Positions 29,114 through 37,639 of a DNA stretch of 64,000 bases are shown piece after piece; positions within the stretch are counted from its first letter, which is position 1, and the number at the start of each line of letters is the position of its first letter. The stretch is from positions 994,501-1,058,500 of the forward strand of contig NZ_CP029427.2 in assembly GCF_002266465.3 (NCBI RefSeq), written 5' to 3'. The DNA comes from Bradyrhizobium symbiodeficiens. GTDB taxonomy: Bacteria > Pseudomonadota > Alphaproteobacteria > Rhizobiales > Xanthobacteraceae. The position numbers and the translations under genes are program-made. The notes under the pieces are model-generated. The model had not been told where the DNA came from and searched no databases. It saw only the letters and a program-made list of their open reading frames with translations.

Positions 29114-30622
29114 TCACCCTGCCGGCGGGTTGCCGGACTGATCTTTCGCCTGCGCGTCCAGCCTGCGCTGCAGCCGCCAGCTCCGAAAGCCCCAGCTCCG
29201 CCAGGCCAGATCCCGGCGCTGCTGTTCTACAAGGCGGTCGCGACGCGACACAAGACAGCTCTCGGGGTTGCCAGACCGCAGCAAGATGGCCTTGTCGATC
29301 GCGGGCAGTGCCTGCGGCCCGAGCGTCAGGAGATAGTTGATATCGATCTGCAGGCCTTTGCCGGATGCCTCCCGGCTGTGGCTCACATTGTAGTCGGCAA
29401 TGAAGGCATCGAAGTTCACCAGCGAGCAGCCGTAGAGCACGATCGCGAGCGCTATCAGATTGACGCCGACGAGCCATTGGTTGGACCGGTTGAGGGCGAT
29501 GCGGGTCACGATCAGGATCAGCCCGAGCGCGACCAGCCCCATCCAGATGAAGGCCGCGATCCGCCAGTAGGTCAACATGTAGATGTCGACGTAGAGGTCG
29601 AGGCGAAGGATGGAGGAAGCGACGAGAAGCACGTTCTGCCCGACCCAGAGATAGACCAGCGGCCGGATCACCTTCGATTTCTCGGCCGGCCCGCCCGGGC
29701 GCATCGCCACCAGCACGAAGGCCGCGGCGAGCAGGGCGGTCACGATCAGCGGATAGGCGCCGCGATGTGCGTAGCCCGCATAGGTCAGATTGTCCGGCAG
29801 CGCCACATGGCCCCAGAGATAGATGCCGTCGAGAATGGACTGCGCCGCGAACAGCAAATTGAACAGGATCAGCGAGCGCAGGATGGTGGAGGGACCAAGA
29901 AACTCCACCGAAACCAGAGGCGGGAGCTGCGGCGGTACAGGACCGTCCGCGACGGCGGTGGTGACGTTCGTCTTGCGCCGCCAGCGCACATGGATGAATG
30001 GCCAGACCAGCGCCAGCATCAAGCCCCAGAACAGCACGCGCGGGACGCTGACATATTGCAGAATGAGCTTCGGATTGAGCAGGAACACCCATTGCTCGAT
30101 CACCGGATTGGCTGCGGCGAACAGCGCGACGAAGACCGTGCTCAGCGCTGCCGGCAGCAGCCAGCGCGCGATGCCGCGGGTCAGCGCCGACGCGTTGAAC
30201 GCCTGGGGCGCATCGAGGAAGAACCTGAAGGGCCCGAGCAGCACCAAGTTGCGCAGCGCGCGGGCGCGGTCGGCGAGTCCGGTCGTTTCGGAATTGGTTA
30301 CGAGCAGCAACGCAATCGCGAGCGACGCGATCAGGATCAGGAACGACAGCGTGTTGAGCTCCTCGATGACAGGCACCAGACCGGCGACGAGGACGGCCGA
30401 GCCGATCAGCGCGCGGCGCAGGTCCAGAGCCGCATGATTGAAGAGCGTCGACACCCCGGCGAGCACGATCGCAAAGAGCGTCAGCGAGAGCCCGATCCGC
30501 TGCCCGTAGAACAGCCAGTCGGCGAGTGCGGCCAGCACCAGCGCGAGGCCGACCTTGGCGGGGATCGAGGCATGACCGATCGGCTTGATTTCCTCTACGA
30601 TCGTCGAAGCCAGGCTTGTCAT
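29114..30622 (-). CDS. DUF4173/DUF4153 polytopic membrane protein
   Basis: A 502-residue inner-membrane protein with about 12 hydrophobic segments and the family pattern ADWLFYGQRIGLSL near residue 35 and YAGYAHRGAYPLIVTALLAA mid-protein. The last 80 residues are soluble and Arg-rich. DUF4173 proteins have no firm function. Here it is the first gene of an operon with a response regulator and kinase, in the position CreD occupies in other bacteria, so a role as effector or co-sensor of that system is inferred. ATG 30622 has AAAGG about 14 nt upstream, a weak site. Confidence 0.82.
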   Translation of the reverse strand: MTSLASTIVEEIKPIGHASIPAKVGLALVLAALADWLFYGQRIGLSLTLFAIVLAGVSTLFNHAALDLRRALIGSAVLVAGLVPVIEELNTLSFLILIASLAIALLLVTNSETTGLADRARALRNLVLLGPFRFFLDAPQAFNASALTRGIARWLLPAALSTVFVALFAAANPVIEQWVFLLNPKLILQYVSVPRVLFWGLMLALVWPFIHVRWRRKTNVTTAVADGPVPPQLPPLVSVEFLGPSTILRSLILFNLLFAAQSILDGIYLWGHVALPDNLTYAGYAHRGAYPLIVTALLAAAFVLVAMRPGGPAEKSKVIRPLVYLWVGQNVLLVASSILRLDLYVDIYMLTYWRIAAFIWMGLVALGLILIVTRIALNRSNQWLVGVNLIALAIVLYGCSLVNFDAFIADYNVSHSREASGKGLQIDINYLLTLGPQALPAIDKAILLRSGNPESCLVSRRDRLVEQQRRDLAWRSWGFRSWRLQRRLDAQAKDQSGNPPAG

Positions 30623-30812
30623 ATCCGAAAAGACCTTTCGTGATGGGTGGCATCACGAAGTCTGAACGGTGCTTGTGCAGAAGCTGGGATCATCGTCTGC
30701 ACGGTTTCAGGAGTCTTTTGCAGTTTTCGTGCAGGCGCGCTTTTGCCTCTCGTCCGGCGTGAATTGCTTTGATAGGTGCGAAGCATTCGCCCCTCCAAGC
30801 GCGTGATGCATC

Positions 30813-32177
30813 ATGCAATTCCTCCGCCGTATCGGTCACATTCTGCTCTGGCTTGCCGCGCCCGTCGTCGCATTCGCGGCCGCGAACAAGAACGATCCCT
30901 ATCTGGTCCCGTTGCGCGGCGCCGGAAACTTGGCGCTTGTCGTCGCAAGCATCGTGATTGTTCTCCTGCTGCTGCGCGGAGGGCGTTGGCGGACTGTCGC
31001 AGGCAAGCTGCTGGTCACGCTCTGGTGCCTGCCGCCGGTCCTGATGTCCGCGGCGCATCTGAAACTCGAATTGCGCAAGCACGACGTTCTCGGCGCAAGT
31101 GCCGCCGAGGCGCGCCAGCTCGGGCCTCACTTCATGGTCGGCTATTCCTCGTTTCCCGAGGTCGCGAGGCTGGCCGAGCAGGGATTGATCGGCGGCGTCT
31201 ATGTGACCCGGCACAACATCCGGGACCGGACCGTCGCGGCGTTACGTGCGGAAATCTCGGCGCTTCAGGACAAGCGGCGCGCGGCGGGCCTGCCGCCGCT
31301 GGTCGTCGCCGCCGACCAGGAGGGCGGCATCGTCGGGCATCTGGCGCCGCCGCTGACCAAGGTGCCGGCGCTGGCGACGCTCGCCGGTCTCGCTCCCGAC
31401 GACCAGCAGGCCAAGGCTGAAGAGTTCGGTCGTATCCACGGACGCGAGCTTGCGGGCCTAGGCGTCAACCTCAATCTCGCGCCGGTGCTCGACCTCAAGC
31501 CGCCGGCGCGGCGCAACCGCCTCGATTTCCACACGCTGATCGGCCAGCGCGCAATTGCAGCCGATCCGGCTGTCGTCAGCACGATCGCGAGCGCCTATGT
31601 GCGCGGGCTGGAAGAATCCGGCGTCGGTGCCACGCTCAAGCATTTTCCGGGAATCGGCCGCGTCCGCACCGACACGCATCATTTCAGTGCCAATCTCGAC
31701 GCGCCGGTTGCGGAATTGGAAGCCTCGGATTGGCTTCCGTTCCGCGAGGTGCTGTCGCATTCGCGCAGCGCACTGATGGTCGGCCATGTCACGCTCACCG
31801 CGGTCGACCCCGAACGCGCCGCCTCGCACTCCAAGCGCGTCGTCGATGGCATCATCCGGGACAAATGGGACTATCAGGGCGTGGTGATGACCGACGACCT
31901 CGTGATGGGCGCGATCTACCAGAACGACGTCTGCAAGGCCGTGGTCGAGGCGATCAATGCCGGCGTCGACCTGCTGCTGGTCGCCTATGACGGCGCGCAA
32001 TTCTACCGCATCTTCGCTTGCGCCCTGGAAGGCTCGCGGAAAGGCATGCTGGATACAGCAGCGCTGCGCGCGAGCGAGGCGCGGCTGACGCGAGGTTTTT
32101 CGATCGAGCAGGCGCGGGCTGCGTCAGATGTGCTCCGCGTCGTCGAGCGGCATCAGCCCTTCGAAAATTGGCGGTAA
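30813..32177 (+). CDS. Membrane-anchored GH3 beta-N-acetylhexosaminidase-like enzyme (NagZ type)
   Basis: A 454-residue glycoside hydrolase family 3 protein. Three hydrophobic segments in residues 8-82 tether it to the membrane, unlike the soluble cytosolic NagZ of about 340 residues. Catalytic features: ADQEGG (168-172), KHFPG (276-280), a D-T-H dyad (287-289) matching NagZ's acid/base loop, and nucleophile Asp361 in VVMTDDLVMGA. The predicted reaction is removal of beta-GlcNAc, most likely in peptidoglycan recycling or cell-wall turnover. Its 3' end overlaps the convergent peptide-binding protein gene by 25 bp. The start ATG 30813 lacks a strong ribosome site. Confidence 0.85.
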   Translation: MQFLRRIGHILLWLAAPVVAFAAANKNDPYLVPLRGAGNLALVVASIVIVLLLLRGGRWRTVAGKLLVTLWCLPPVLMSAAHLKLELRKHDVLGASAAEARQLGPHFMVGYSSFPEVARLAEQGLIGGVYVTRHNIRDRTVAALRAEISALQDKRRAAGLPPLVVAADQEGGIVGHLAPPLTKVPALATLAGLAPDDQQAKAEEFGRIHGRELAGLGVNLNLAPVLDLKPPARRNRLDFHTLIGQRAIAADPAVVSTIASAYVRGLEESGVGATLKHFPGIGRVRTDTHHFSANLDAPVAELEASDWLPFREVLSHSRSALMVGHVTLTAVDPERAASHSKRVVDGIIRDKWDYQGVVMTDDLVMGAIYQNDVCKAVVEAINAGVDLLLVAYDGAQFYRIFACALEGSRKGMLDTAALRASEARLTRGFSIEQARAASDVLRVVERHQPFENWR

Positions 32178-33772
32178 TCCGGCTCGCGGTGAAACCAGAA
32201 CTCGTAACCGGTGATGCCCTTCTGCATGGCGACGTCGTGGATCGGCTGGTTGAGCGGAACGACCGGCACGTCGCGGATGCAGAGCGCGATGAAATCCTTC
32301 ACCGCCTTGTTGTACTCGGCCGTATCAGCGGTGAAGCGGGCCTTGTCGATCAGCGCGTCCATCTCCTTGTTCTGGTAGGAGGAGATGTTGAAGATCGAAT
32401 TGTTGCCGTGGAAATTCCAGTAGAAGTAATATTCGGGATAGTCGAGCCAGCCGCTGAAACGGTTGAGCGCGAGCGGCAGCTCCTTCTTGTTCAGCGTCGT
32501 GCGCCAGTTGGCACCGGGGATCTTTTCGATTGATGCCTTGATGCCGATCTTGGCGAGGCTCTCCTGGATCAGGATCGCCGTGGGTTCGCCGACGGTCGCG
32601 GTGCCTGTGTCGAGCGACAAGGTCGTCTCCAGGCCGGACCCGAAGCCAGCTTCCTTCATCAAGGCCTTGGCCTTGTCGAGGTCGGTGGCATAGGGAAACG
32701 GCTGCGGCCAGACCGGCTTTGAGACTTCTGCGGCTCCTCCGTACATCGGAACGGCACGGCCGAAGAACGCGCTGCTCTGGATCTGCTCATATGGCATCGC
32801 CCAGGCGATGGCCTGGCGCAGCTTCATATTGTCGAAAGGCGGCTTTGCGGTGTTCAGAGCAACGTACCAGAGCGCATTGGGGATCGGCACGCCCGACACC
32901 TTGACCTTGCCTTCCCTGATGAGCTGGTCGAAATCGCGCGGCGCAAAGCCGCTCGACAAGTCGGCGTCGCCTCGCTCCAGCATGGCGCGGCGCGTTCCGC
33001 CGGAGGGAACGTCGCGTGCGATCACGCGCCTGATCTTCGGCAAGGGTCCGCTCTTCCAGTCGTCGAAACGCGCCAGCACGGTCTCGCTGCCGGGCTTCCA
33101 GCTTTCGATCCTGTAGGCGCCGCCGCCGGCCTCGTTGTTCCTGAGCCACGTCAATGCCCAGGGGTCTTCCGGACTAGCATTCTTCTTCGCCAGTTCCGAG
33201 TTGATGATGAAGGGCACGACCACGGCGACGTTGAACAGCAGCATCTTGTCCTTGCGGACATAGTCGATGCGGAAGGTGTGATCGTCCACGACCACGAACT
33301 GTTCGGGCTTTTCCAGCGATCCCGCCGACATCTGAAAGGTCGGAAAGCCGCCAACCTTCACCGCACGGTCGAACGACCATTTGACGTCCTTGGCGGTGAC
33401 AGGCGTGCCGTCGTGGAATTTCGCGTCCTTGCGAAGCTTGAAGGTGCAGGACATGCCGTCGGCTGCGACCTCCCAGCTCTCGGCCAGTTCGGGCGCGAGC
33501 TTCTCGCGATCATACGACAGCGTTCCGTCCGGCAGCGTCATGGAGCCGTAGGAAAGCAGGCGGTCGTAGCAATTCCACGATAGCCCATTTACGGTCTGGT
33601 TGGAGCCGACGCCCTGCATGTCCAGCGAGTTCGGACCCAGCTCCTGCACCACCAGCAGCGTCTCACTACGTCCCTGCGCCCAAGCGAATGGCGGAGCAAC
33701 GGCACTGATGCCGGCGGCACCCACGCCGCCAATCACGTTGCGGCGGCTCATATGGAAGGGTGAACGGCTCAT
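32153..33772 (-). CDS. ABC-type peptide/solute-binding protein (SBP_bac_5), Tat-exported
   Basis: A 539-residue periplasmic binding protein of the DppA/OppA family (SBP family 5). The N-terminus has a twin-arginine signal (MSRRNVIGG then a hydrophobic stretch to FAWA). Family features include LAESWEVAADGMSCTFKLRKDAKFHDGTPV across about 100-130. Such proteins feed di/oligopeptides, nickel or glycosides to a DppBCDF-type importer. No permease or ATPase gene is adjacent, so it is an orphan or serves a distant system. ATG 33772 is preceded by AGGAGG at 6 nt, favoured over the longer frame to 33952. Confidence 0.92.
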   Translation of the reverse strand: MSRSPFHMSRRNVIGGVGAAGISAVAPPFAWAQGRSETLLVVQELGPNSLDMQGVGSNQTVNGLSWNCYDRLLSYGSMTLPDGTLSYDREKLAPELAESWEVAADGMSCTFKLRKDAKFHDGTPVTAKDVKWSFDRAVKVGGFPTFQMSAGSLEKPEQFVVVDDHTFRIDYVRKDKMLLFNVAVVVPFIINSELAKKNASPEDPWALTWLRNNEAGGGAYRIESWKPGSETVLARFDDWKSGPLPKIRRVIARDVPSGGTRRAMLERGDADLSSGFAPRDFDQLIREGKVKVSGVPIPNALWYVALNTAKPPFDNMKLRQAIAWAMPYEQIQSSAFFGRAVPMYGGAAEVSKPVWPQPFPYATDLDKAKALMKEAGFGSGLETTLSLDTGTATVGEPTAILIQESLAKIGIKASIEKIPGANWRTTLNKKELPLALNRFSGWLDYPEYYFYWNFHGNNSIFNISSYQNKEMDALIDKARFTADTAEYNKAVKDFIALCIRDVPVVPLNQPIHDVAMQKGITGYEFWFHREPDYRQFSKG

Positions 33773-33914
33773 GGAGGCCTCCTGTCCGACAATCATCCGG
33801 CATCGAGAGGCAAGGTGTGTGCCACCCGGCACGAACGATCGTACCGTATCCGTGGCCGACCGCCCCGCGCGAGGGCGCGAGGCGGTGTTGTCTGTGCGTT
33901 GCGTCAGGCGCTTC

Positions 33915-35186
33915 CTATTCGGCCTGCTCCACTGCGGCAGGCATCTTCGCAACCGACATCAGCGATCGCGCGACCTGATTGAGCAGGAGATCGGCGTTTT
34001 CTTCCTCGGCGAGGGATTTGGAGAGCAGGGCGACCACTGCGCTATGCCGGAGCTGCTGCGCCAGATTGCGCGCGGTGATGTAGCCGGACATCTCGTAATG
34101 CTCGACGCGTTGAGCCGCAGAAATCAGTGAGAGGTCGGCGGCAGCGTCTTCCTTGTCTTCGGCTTCCTTCATGACTTCCTGGCCTTCCTCGATGAGGCCC
34201 ATCATGCCCTTGCAGGGTTTGGCGCGTGCGGTCTCGCCGAGCAGCTCGAAGCATTCGTTGATGCGCTCGACCTGATTCTCGGTCTCGGCCAGATGCAGTT
34301 CGAACAATTCCCGCAGCTGGTCGAAGCGGGCGGCCTGCGCCATCTTGGGAAGCGCCTTGGTCAACTGCTTCTCGGCATGGAGAATGTCGCGCAGTTCATG
34401 GAGCAGGAGATCGGTCAGGCCCGCCTCGTCCACGGGCGATGAGCTCTCCGCAACGATCGGTGTGCCGGCGCCGGCATCGGTGGACTGCAGAGCGGGCGAT
34501 TCCGTGAACACCCAGTCCTCGCCCTCGTTCCACGGACCGCGGGTGTCGATTTCTCCGTGGTCGCCGCTGCCGGTGGAATCGTTGAAGTACTGGTTCACGA
34601 GGCCGGGCGTCGGCGCGAGCCTGCCGATGCTGAAGGCCGGCTTCGACAGGCTTTCGAGCGCGCGCGCGAACGCCTTCATATGAGTGATTTCCCGCGTCAT
34701 CAGGAACTGGAGCGCGTCCTTGCTGCCGGCGTCGTCGCAAAAATTGATCAGCCGTTCATAGACGATCTTCGCGCGCGCCTCGGCGGCGATGTTGCTGCGG
34801 AGATCGACGTCGAGCTCGCCGGTGATCTTGAGATAGTCGGCGGTCCAGGGATTGCCTTGTGAATTGAACAGATTGACGCCGCCGCCGCCGGCGATCGCAA
34901 TCAGCGGATCGGCCTCTGCCGCCTGGCGGTCGTTCTTCGAAGGCGCAAGATGCATCCGCGCGAGACAACCGACGACTTCGAGATGACTGAGCTCTTCGGT
35001 GCCGATATCCATCAGGAGATCCTTGCGGTCGGGATCCTCGCAATTCAAACCTTGAATCGAATATTGCATCGCCGCCGCAAGTTCCCCATTGGCGCCGCCG
35101 AACTGCTCGAGCAGCATATTGCCGAAGCGCGGATCGGGTTCGTCGACACGCACGGTGAACATCAGTTTCTTGACGTGGTGATACAT
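33915..35186 (-). CDS. Manganese catalase fused to a DUF892 (YciF-like) domain
   Basis: A 423-residue protein with two ferritin-like parts. Residues 1-200 are a manganese catalase: Glu35 (GANGELAAAM), Glu65-x-x-His68 (EELSH), Glu136 (AAEARAK) and Glu166-x-x-His169 (REITH) match the di-Mn ligand set, so H2O2 disproportionation is expected. Residues about 205-250 are a Ser/Gly/Pro linker. Residues about 255-415 match DUF892 (LTDLLLHELRDILHAEKQLTKALPKM), a ferritin-like domain linked to stress. Both domains usually occur separately. ATG 35186 has a weak ribosome site. It is followed, 142 bp on, by the orphan peptide-binding protein on the same strand. Confidence 0.9.
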   Translation of the reverse strand: MYHHVKKLMFTVRVDEPDPRFGNMLLEQFGGANGELAAAMQYSIQGLNCEDPDRKDLLMDIGTEELSHLEVVGCLARMHLAPSKNDRQAAEADPLIAIAGGGGVNLFNSQGNPWTADYLKITGELDVDLRSNIAAEARAKIVYERLINFCDDAGSKDALQFLMTREITHMKAFARALESLSKPAFSIGRLAPTPGLVNQYFNDSTGSGDHGEIDTRGPWNEGEDWVFTESPALQSTDAGAGTPIVAESSSPVDEAGLTDLLLHELRDILHAEKQLTKALPKMAQAARFDQLRELFELHLAETENQVERINECFELLGETARAKPCKGMMGLIEEGQEVMKEAEDKEDAAADLSLISAAQRVEHYEMSGYITARNLAQQLRHSAVVALLSKSLAEEENADLLLNQVARSLMSVAKMPAAVEQAE

Positions 35187-35317
35187 GGGAGGGCTCGCGC
35201 TGAGAGGGAAACCATGCGCGTCAACCGGCCCTCGGAATGTTCGTTCCTAGTTCTCGTCGAGATTCAGGTCCGGTGCTGCAGAGCGCGTCTGCGCGTTCGT
35301 TGATGCCCGCGAGGTCT

Positions 35318-35950
35318 CTACGGTCCCACTGCTGCGCGGCTCTGCCCGGCCTGTGCGATCAGTCCGTCAATCATCGCGCGCACGAGGCCTGCGATTTCCT
35401 TGCGCAGCGCCAGCAGCGGCACCGCGACCAGCTTCTGCTCCAACCCCAGCGCCACCATGCCATGCACCGCCGAGAACAAGCTGCGCGCGGTGATTCCGAG
35501 CTCTTCCGGGCCGCGTTTTGGAAACAGCGAGACCAGCGGCTGGTAGATGTGGCGAAACAACCGCATCTGGTCATCGACGGACCAGTCGGGAACGACCTTG
35601 TCGGCCTCCATGCGGTGCTCGAACAGTGCGCGCCAGAGCTGGAGATTCTTCGCCGCGAAATCGCAATAGGCGATGGCGATGCGGACCAGCGTCTCCTGCG
35701 GCAAGGAGGCGCCCGAGCTTTCCGCCGCGCTCAGCGCCTCGTCGAGCCGGTGCAGCGTGCGCGAGCCCACCCGCAGGATCAGCTCGTCCATATCGGCCAC
35801 GAGATTATAGACCGCACCATTGGCGCAGCCGATCTCGCGGGCGAGATCGCGGGTTTTCAGCCCCGACAAGCCACGGTCGGCGATCATCCGCTCCGCCGTC
35901 AGGATGAGGTCGATTCGAAGTTTCTCTCGACGTTCCAAGGCTTTAGACAT
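35318..35950 (-). CDS. TetR-family transcriptional regulator
   Basis: A 210-residue repressor. Residues about 10-58 form the helix-turn-helix (ILTAERMIADRGLSGLKTRDLAREIG, CANGAVYNLVADMDELI); the rest is the all-helical ligand domain, which resembles TetR_C_33-type proteins with WRALFEHRM. It is divergent from pspA with three TTGAGC-type palindromes between them, so it should repress both itself and pspA-yiaA until an unknown inducer binds. ATG 35950 is chosen with AGG 5 nt upstream; a TTG at 35995 would overlap an operator. Confidence 0.9.
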   Translation of the reverse strand: MSKALERREKLRIDLILTAERMIADRGLSGLKTRDLAREIGCANGAVYNLVADMDELILRVGSRTLHRLDEALSAAESSGASLPQETLVRIAIAYCDFAAKNLQLWRALFEHRMEADKVVPDWSVDDQMRLFRHIYQPLVSLFPKRGPEELGITARSLFSAVHGMVALGLEQKLVAVPLLALRKEIAGLVRAMIDGLIAQAGQSRAAVGP

Positions 35951-35965
35951 GCGCCTATCAAATTC

Positions 35966-36037
35966 TTGAGCGTTGCTCAAATTATTCTTGAACAATGTTC
36001 ATAGTTGTTGCTACAAACGATTTGTGAGCAACGCTCA
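35966..36037. promoter_or_regulatory. Three operator palindromes between the TetR gene and pspA
   Basis: TTGAGCGTTGCTCAA (35966-35980), TGAACAATGTTCA (35989-36001) and TGAGCAACGCTCA (36025-36037) are each perfect palindromes with a TGARC-nnn-GYTCA consensus. They lie between the two divergent start codons, spaced 22-23 and 36 bp centre to centre. The most likely reader is the adjacent TetR protein. Confidence 0.75.
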
Positions 36038-36054
36038 TAAACAGGGAGCAGCAG

Positions 36055-36750
36055 ATGTTCAAGACCGTCGTGACACTCTTCCGGGGCAGCGTGGCCGCCG
36101 CCGGCGAGGAACTGGAGGACCGGACCGCCCTCCTCATTCTCGACCAGCAGATGCGCGATGCGGCCGCCGCCGTCGAGCGCAGCAAGCGGACGCTGGCGCT
36201 TGCGATCGCGCAGGACCAGCAGGAGGGCCGCAAGCTCGAGGCGACCGTCGCCCGCATCGCCGATCTCGAGACGCGCGCGGTCGCGGCGCTCGATGGCGGC
36301 CGCGAGGATCTCGCCAGGGACGCTGCCGACGCCATCGCAGGCCTGGAGGCTGACCGCGATGCGGCGATGACGGCCCGCGCCTTGTTCGCGACCGAGATCA
36401 TCAGGCTGAAGCGGCACGTCGCAACCGCGCAGGCCCGCATCACCGAGCTCGATCGCGGCCGCCGGGTCGCCCGAGCCTCGGAGGCGGTGCGCTCGCTTCG
36501 CCGCAGTGGCATCGAGGCGGCACGTCCTTACGAATCCACGCTGCCGGAGGCGGAGAGCACCCTGCGGCGCCTGCGCGAGCGGCAGATGGAAGCCCAGGCC
36601 GCCGATGATGCGCTGGTCGAGCTCGATGCGGCCACCGGACCGCTCGCCACCGCCGAGAGACTTGCCGAGCAGGGTTTTGGCCCACGGCTGAAGACGACTG
36701 CGGACGACGTGCTGGTCCGGTTGAAGTCCAAGCGCGCGCCGACCGCCTGA
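36055..36750 (+). CDS. pspA: PspA/IM30-family envelope-stress protein
   Basis: A 231-residue, mostly coiled-coil protein of the PspA/IM30/Vipp1 family, peripheral on the inner membrane, where members stabilise stressed bilayers. It starts MFKTVVTLFRGSVAAAGEELED, an amphipathic helix like that of PspA, followed by the usual LLILDQQMRDAAAAVERSKR. Acidic and basic heptads fill the rest. No PspF/PspBC genes accompany it; control instead appears to be by the divergent TetR repressor. Good ribosome site AGGGAGCAGCAG before ATG 36055. It is co-transcribed with the YiaA gene 40 bp downstream. Confidence 0.88.
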   Translation: MFKTVVTLFRGSVAAAGEELEDRTALLILDQQMRDAAAAVERSKRTLALAIAQDQQEGRKLEATVARIADLETRAVAALDGGREDLARDAADAIAGLEADRDAAMTARALFATEIIRLKRHVATAQARITELDRGRRVARASEAVRSLRRSGIEAARPYESTLPEAESTLRRLRERQMEAQAADDALVELDAATGPLATAERLAEQGFGPRLKTTADDVLVRLKSKRAPTA

Positions 36751-36790
36751 TCCCCAACCCCATCATCATTCGAACCAACAGGAGACCATC

Positions 36791-37066
36791 ATGAACCAGA
36801 ACGGCCAACCCCATAGCAGCGCCTGGGTGACCTTCACTTACGCGTCCTTCGCAGCCTCCGCGTTCCTCATCGCCATCGGTATCTTCTTCCTGCCGATCGA
36901 CTTCTGGATGAAGGGCTATCTCACCATGGGCATCGTCATGCTGATCCAGACCTGCATCACCCTGACCAAGACCGTACGTGACAATCACGAGAGCAGCCGA
37001 CTGGTGAACCGCATCGAGGATGCCAAGGCCGAACGGCTGCTGATGGAAGTTTCCAAGGCGGCTTGA
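36791..37066 (+). CDS. YiaA/YiaB two-helix membrane protein
   Basis: A 91-residue inner-membrane protein with two helices (about 12-33 and 40-62) and the family start SSAWVTFTYASFAASAFLIA, then NRIEDAKAERLL at the C-terminus. The YiaAB family has no defined enzyme activity; its members are often paired with PspA-like or stress genes. It follows pspA in the same operon with its own GGAG. A 9-bp GC-rich stem (37104-37112 with 37122-37130) lies 38 bp past its stop and could end the operon, but it has no T-run. Confidence 0.85.
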   Translation: MNQNGQPHSSAWVTFTYASFAASAFLIAIGIFFLPIDFWMKGYLTMGIVMLIQTCITLTKTVRDNHESSRLVNRIEDAKAERLLMEVSKAA

Positions 37067-37242
37067 AGAATCTGCCTTGCGCCAATCCGGACGACGAGCA
37101 CGAGAGCCGCGGAGCGACGCGCCGCGGCTCGCGCGTCCGCCCGGAATGACGTTTTGATCGGGCCTTCCGATCCGCATCCCGCATTGTACTTCGAACGCAG
37201 GTGCGATATGGCTCTCGCGCTTTCCAGATGCGGAGACGAGCT

Positions 37243-37449
37243 TTGTCGAAACAATCGCTGCGTGAGGAGGCCGAGCGCCTGATCCGCGAATCGATGGAAA
37301 AGAAGACCATCGTCGTCAAGCAGGGCGCGACCCGCATCGAGGCCGTCTGCGGCAAGTGCGGCGCGCCGAATCGGGTCCAGGCGGAAAAAGGCCAGACCCG
37401 GGTCAAGTTCGCTTGCAAGAATTGCGGGCACCAGCAAGAGACGCTGTAG
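37243..37449 (+). CDS. Small zinc-ribbon protein
   Basis: A 68-residue protein with two CxxC knuckles, C36-x2-C39 (VCGKCG) and C58-x2-C61 (ACKNCG), which form a zinc ribbon. The N-terminal half is a charged helix (SKQSLREEAERLIRESMEKK). The function is unknown; it could bind nucleic acid or a protein. I chose TTG 37243 because GGAG lies 7 nt upstream. In-frame ATG 37228 or GTG 37201 would lengthen it with a basic segment that looks non-homologous. It stands alone after the pspA operon. Confidence 0.65.
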   Translation: MSKQSLREEAERLIRESMEKKTIVVKQGATRIEAVCGKCGAPNRVQAEKGQTRVKFACKNCGHQQETL

Positions 37450-37490
37450 GGCGGCTTGCGCGAACTTGCCGCGCCGCGAACACTCCAACC

Positions 37491-37630
37491 CCTCATCCTG
37501 AGGAACCCGCCGAAAGCGGGCGTCTCGAAGGATCGAGGCCGGGCCGCTGCAGCCGGGCCTGCATGGTTCTTCAGGCGATGCGAAGCATCGTTCCTGAGAC
37601 GCGCGCAAGGGCGCGCTCCTCACCATGAGG
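37491..37630. repeat. Dispersed palindromic repeat, family B
   Basis: A 140-bp element beginning CCTCATCCTGAGGA and ending CTCACCATGAGG, with internal inverted pairs such as CGTCTCGAAGGATCGAGG and TGAGACGCGCGCAAGGGCGCGC. It lies between two convergent genes. This cctcatcctgagga unit is a common intergenic palindrome in Bradyrhizobium. The function is unknown. Confidence 0.7.
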
Positions 37631-37639
37631 ATTTGACGG

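Noticed and set aside
28664..30643. 659-codon plus-strand frame
   Set aside because: Antisense to the DUF4173 and response-regulator genes; no ribosome site or recognisable domain.
26814..30656. 1,280-codon minus-strand frame
   Set aside because: Only the last 528 codons are real (histidine kinase). Upstream it runs out of frame through the response regulator and DUF4173 genes, and its product there is Arg/Pro-rich with no domains.
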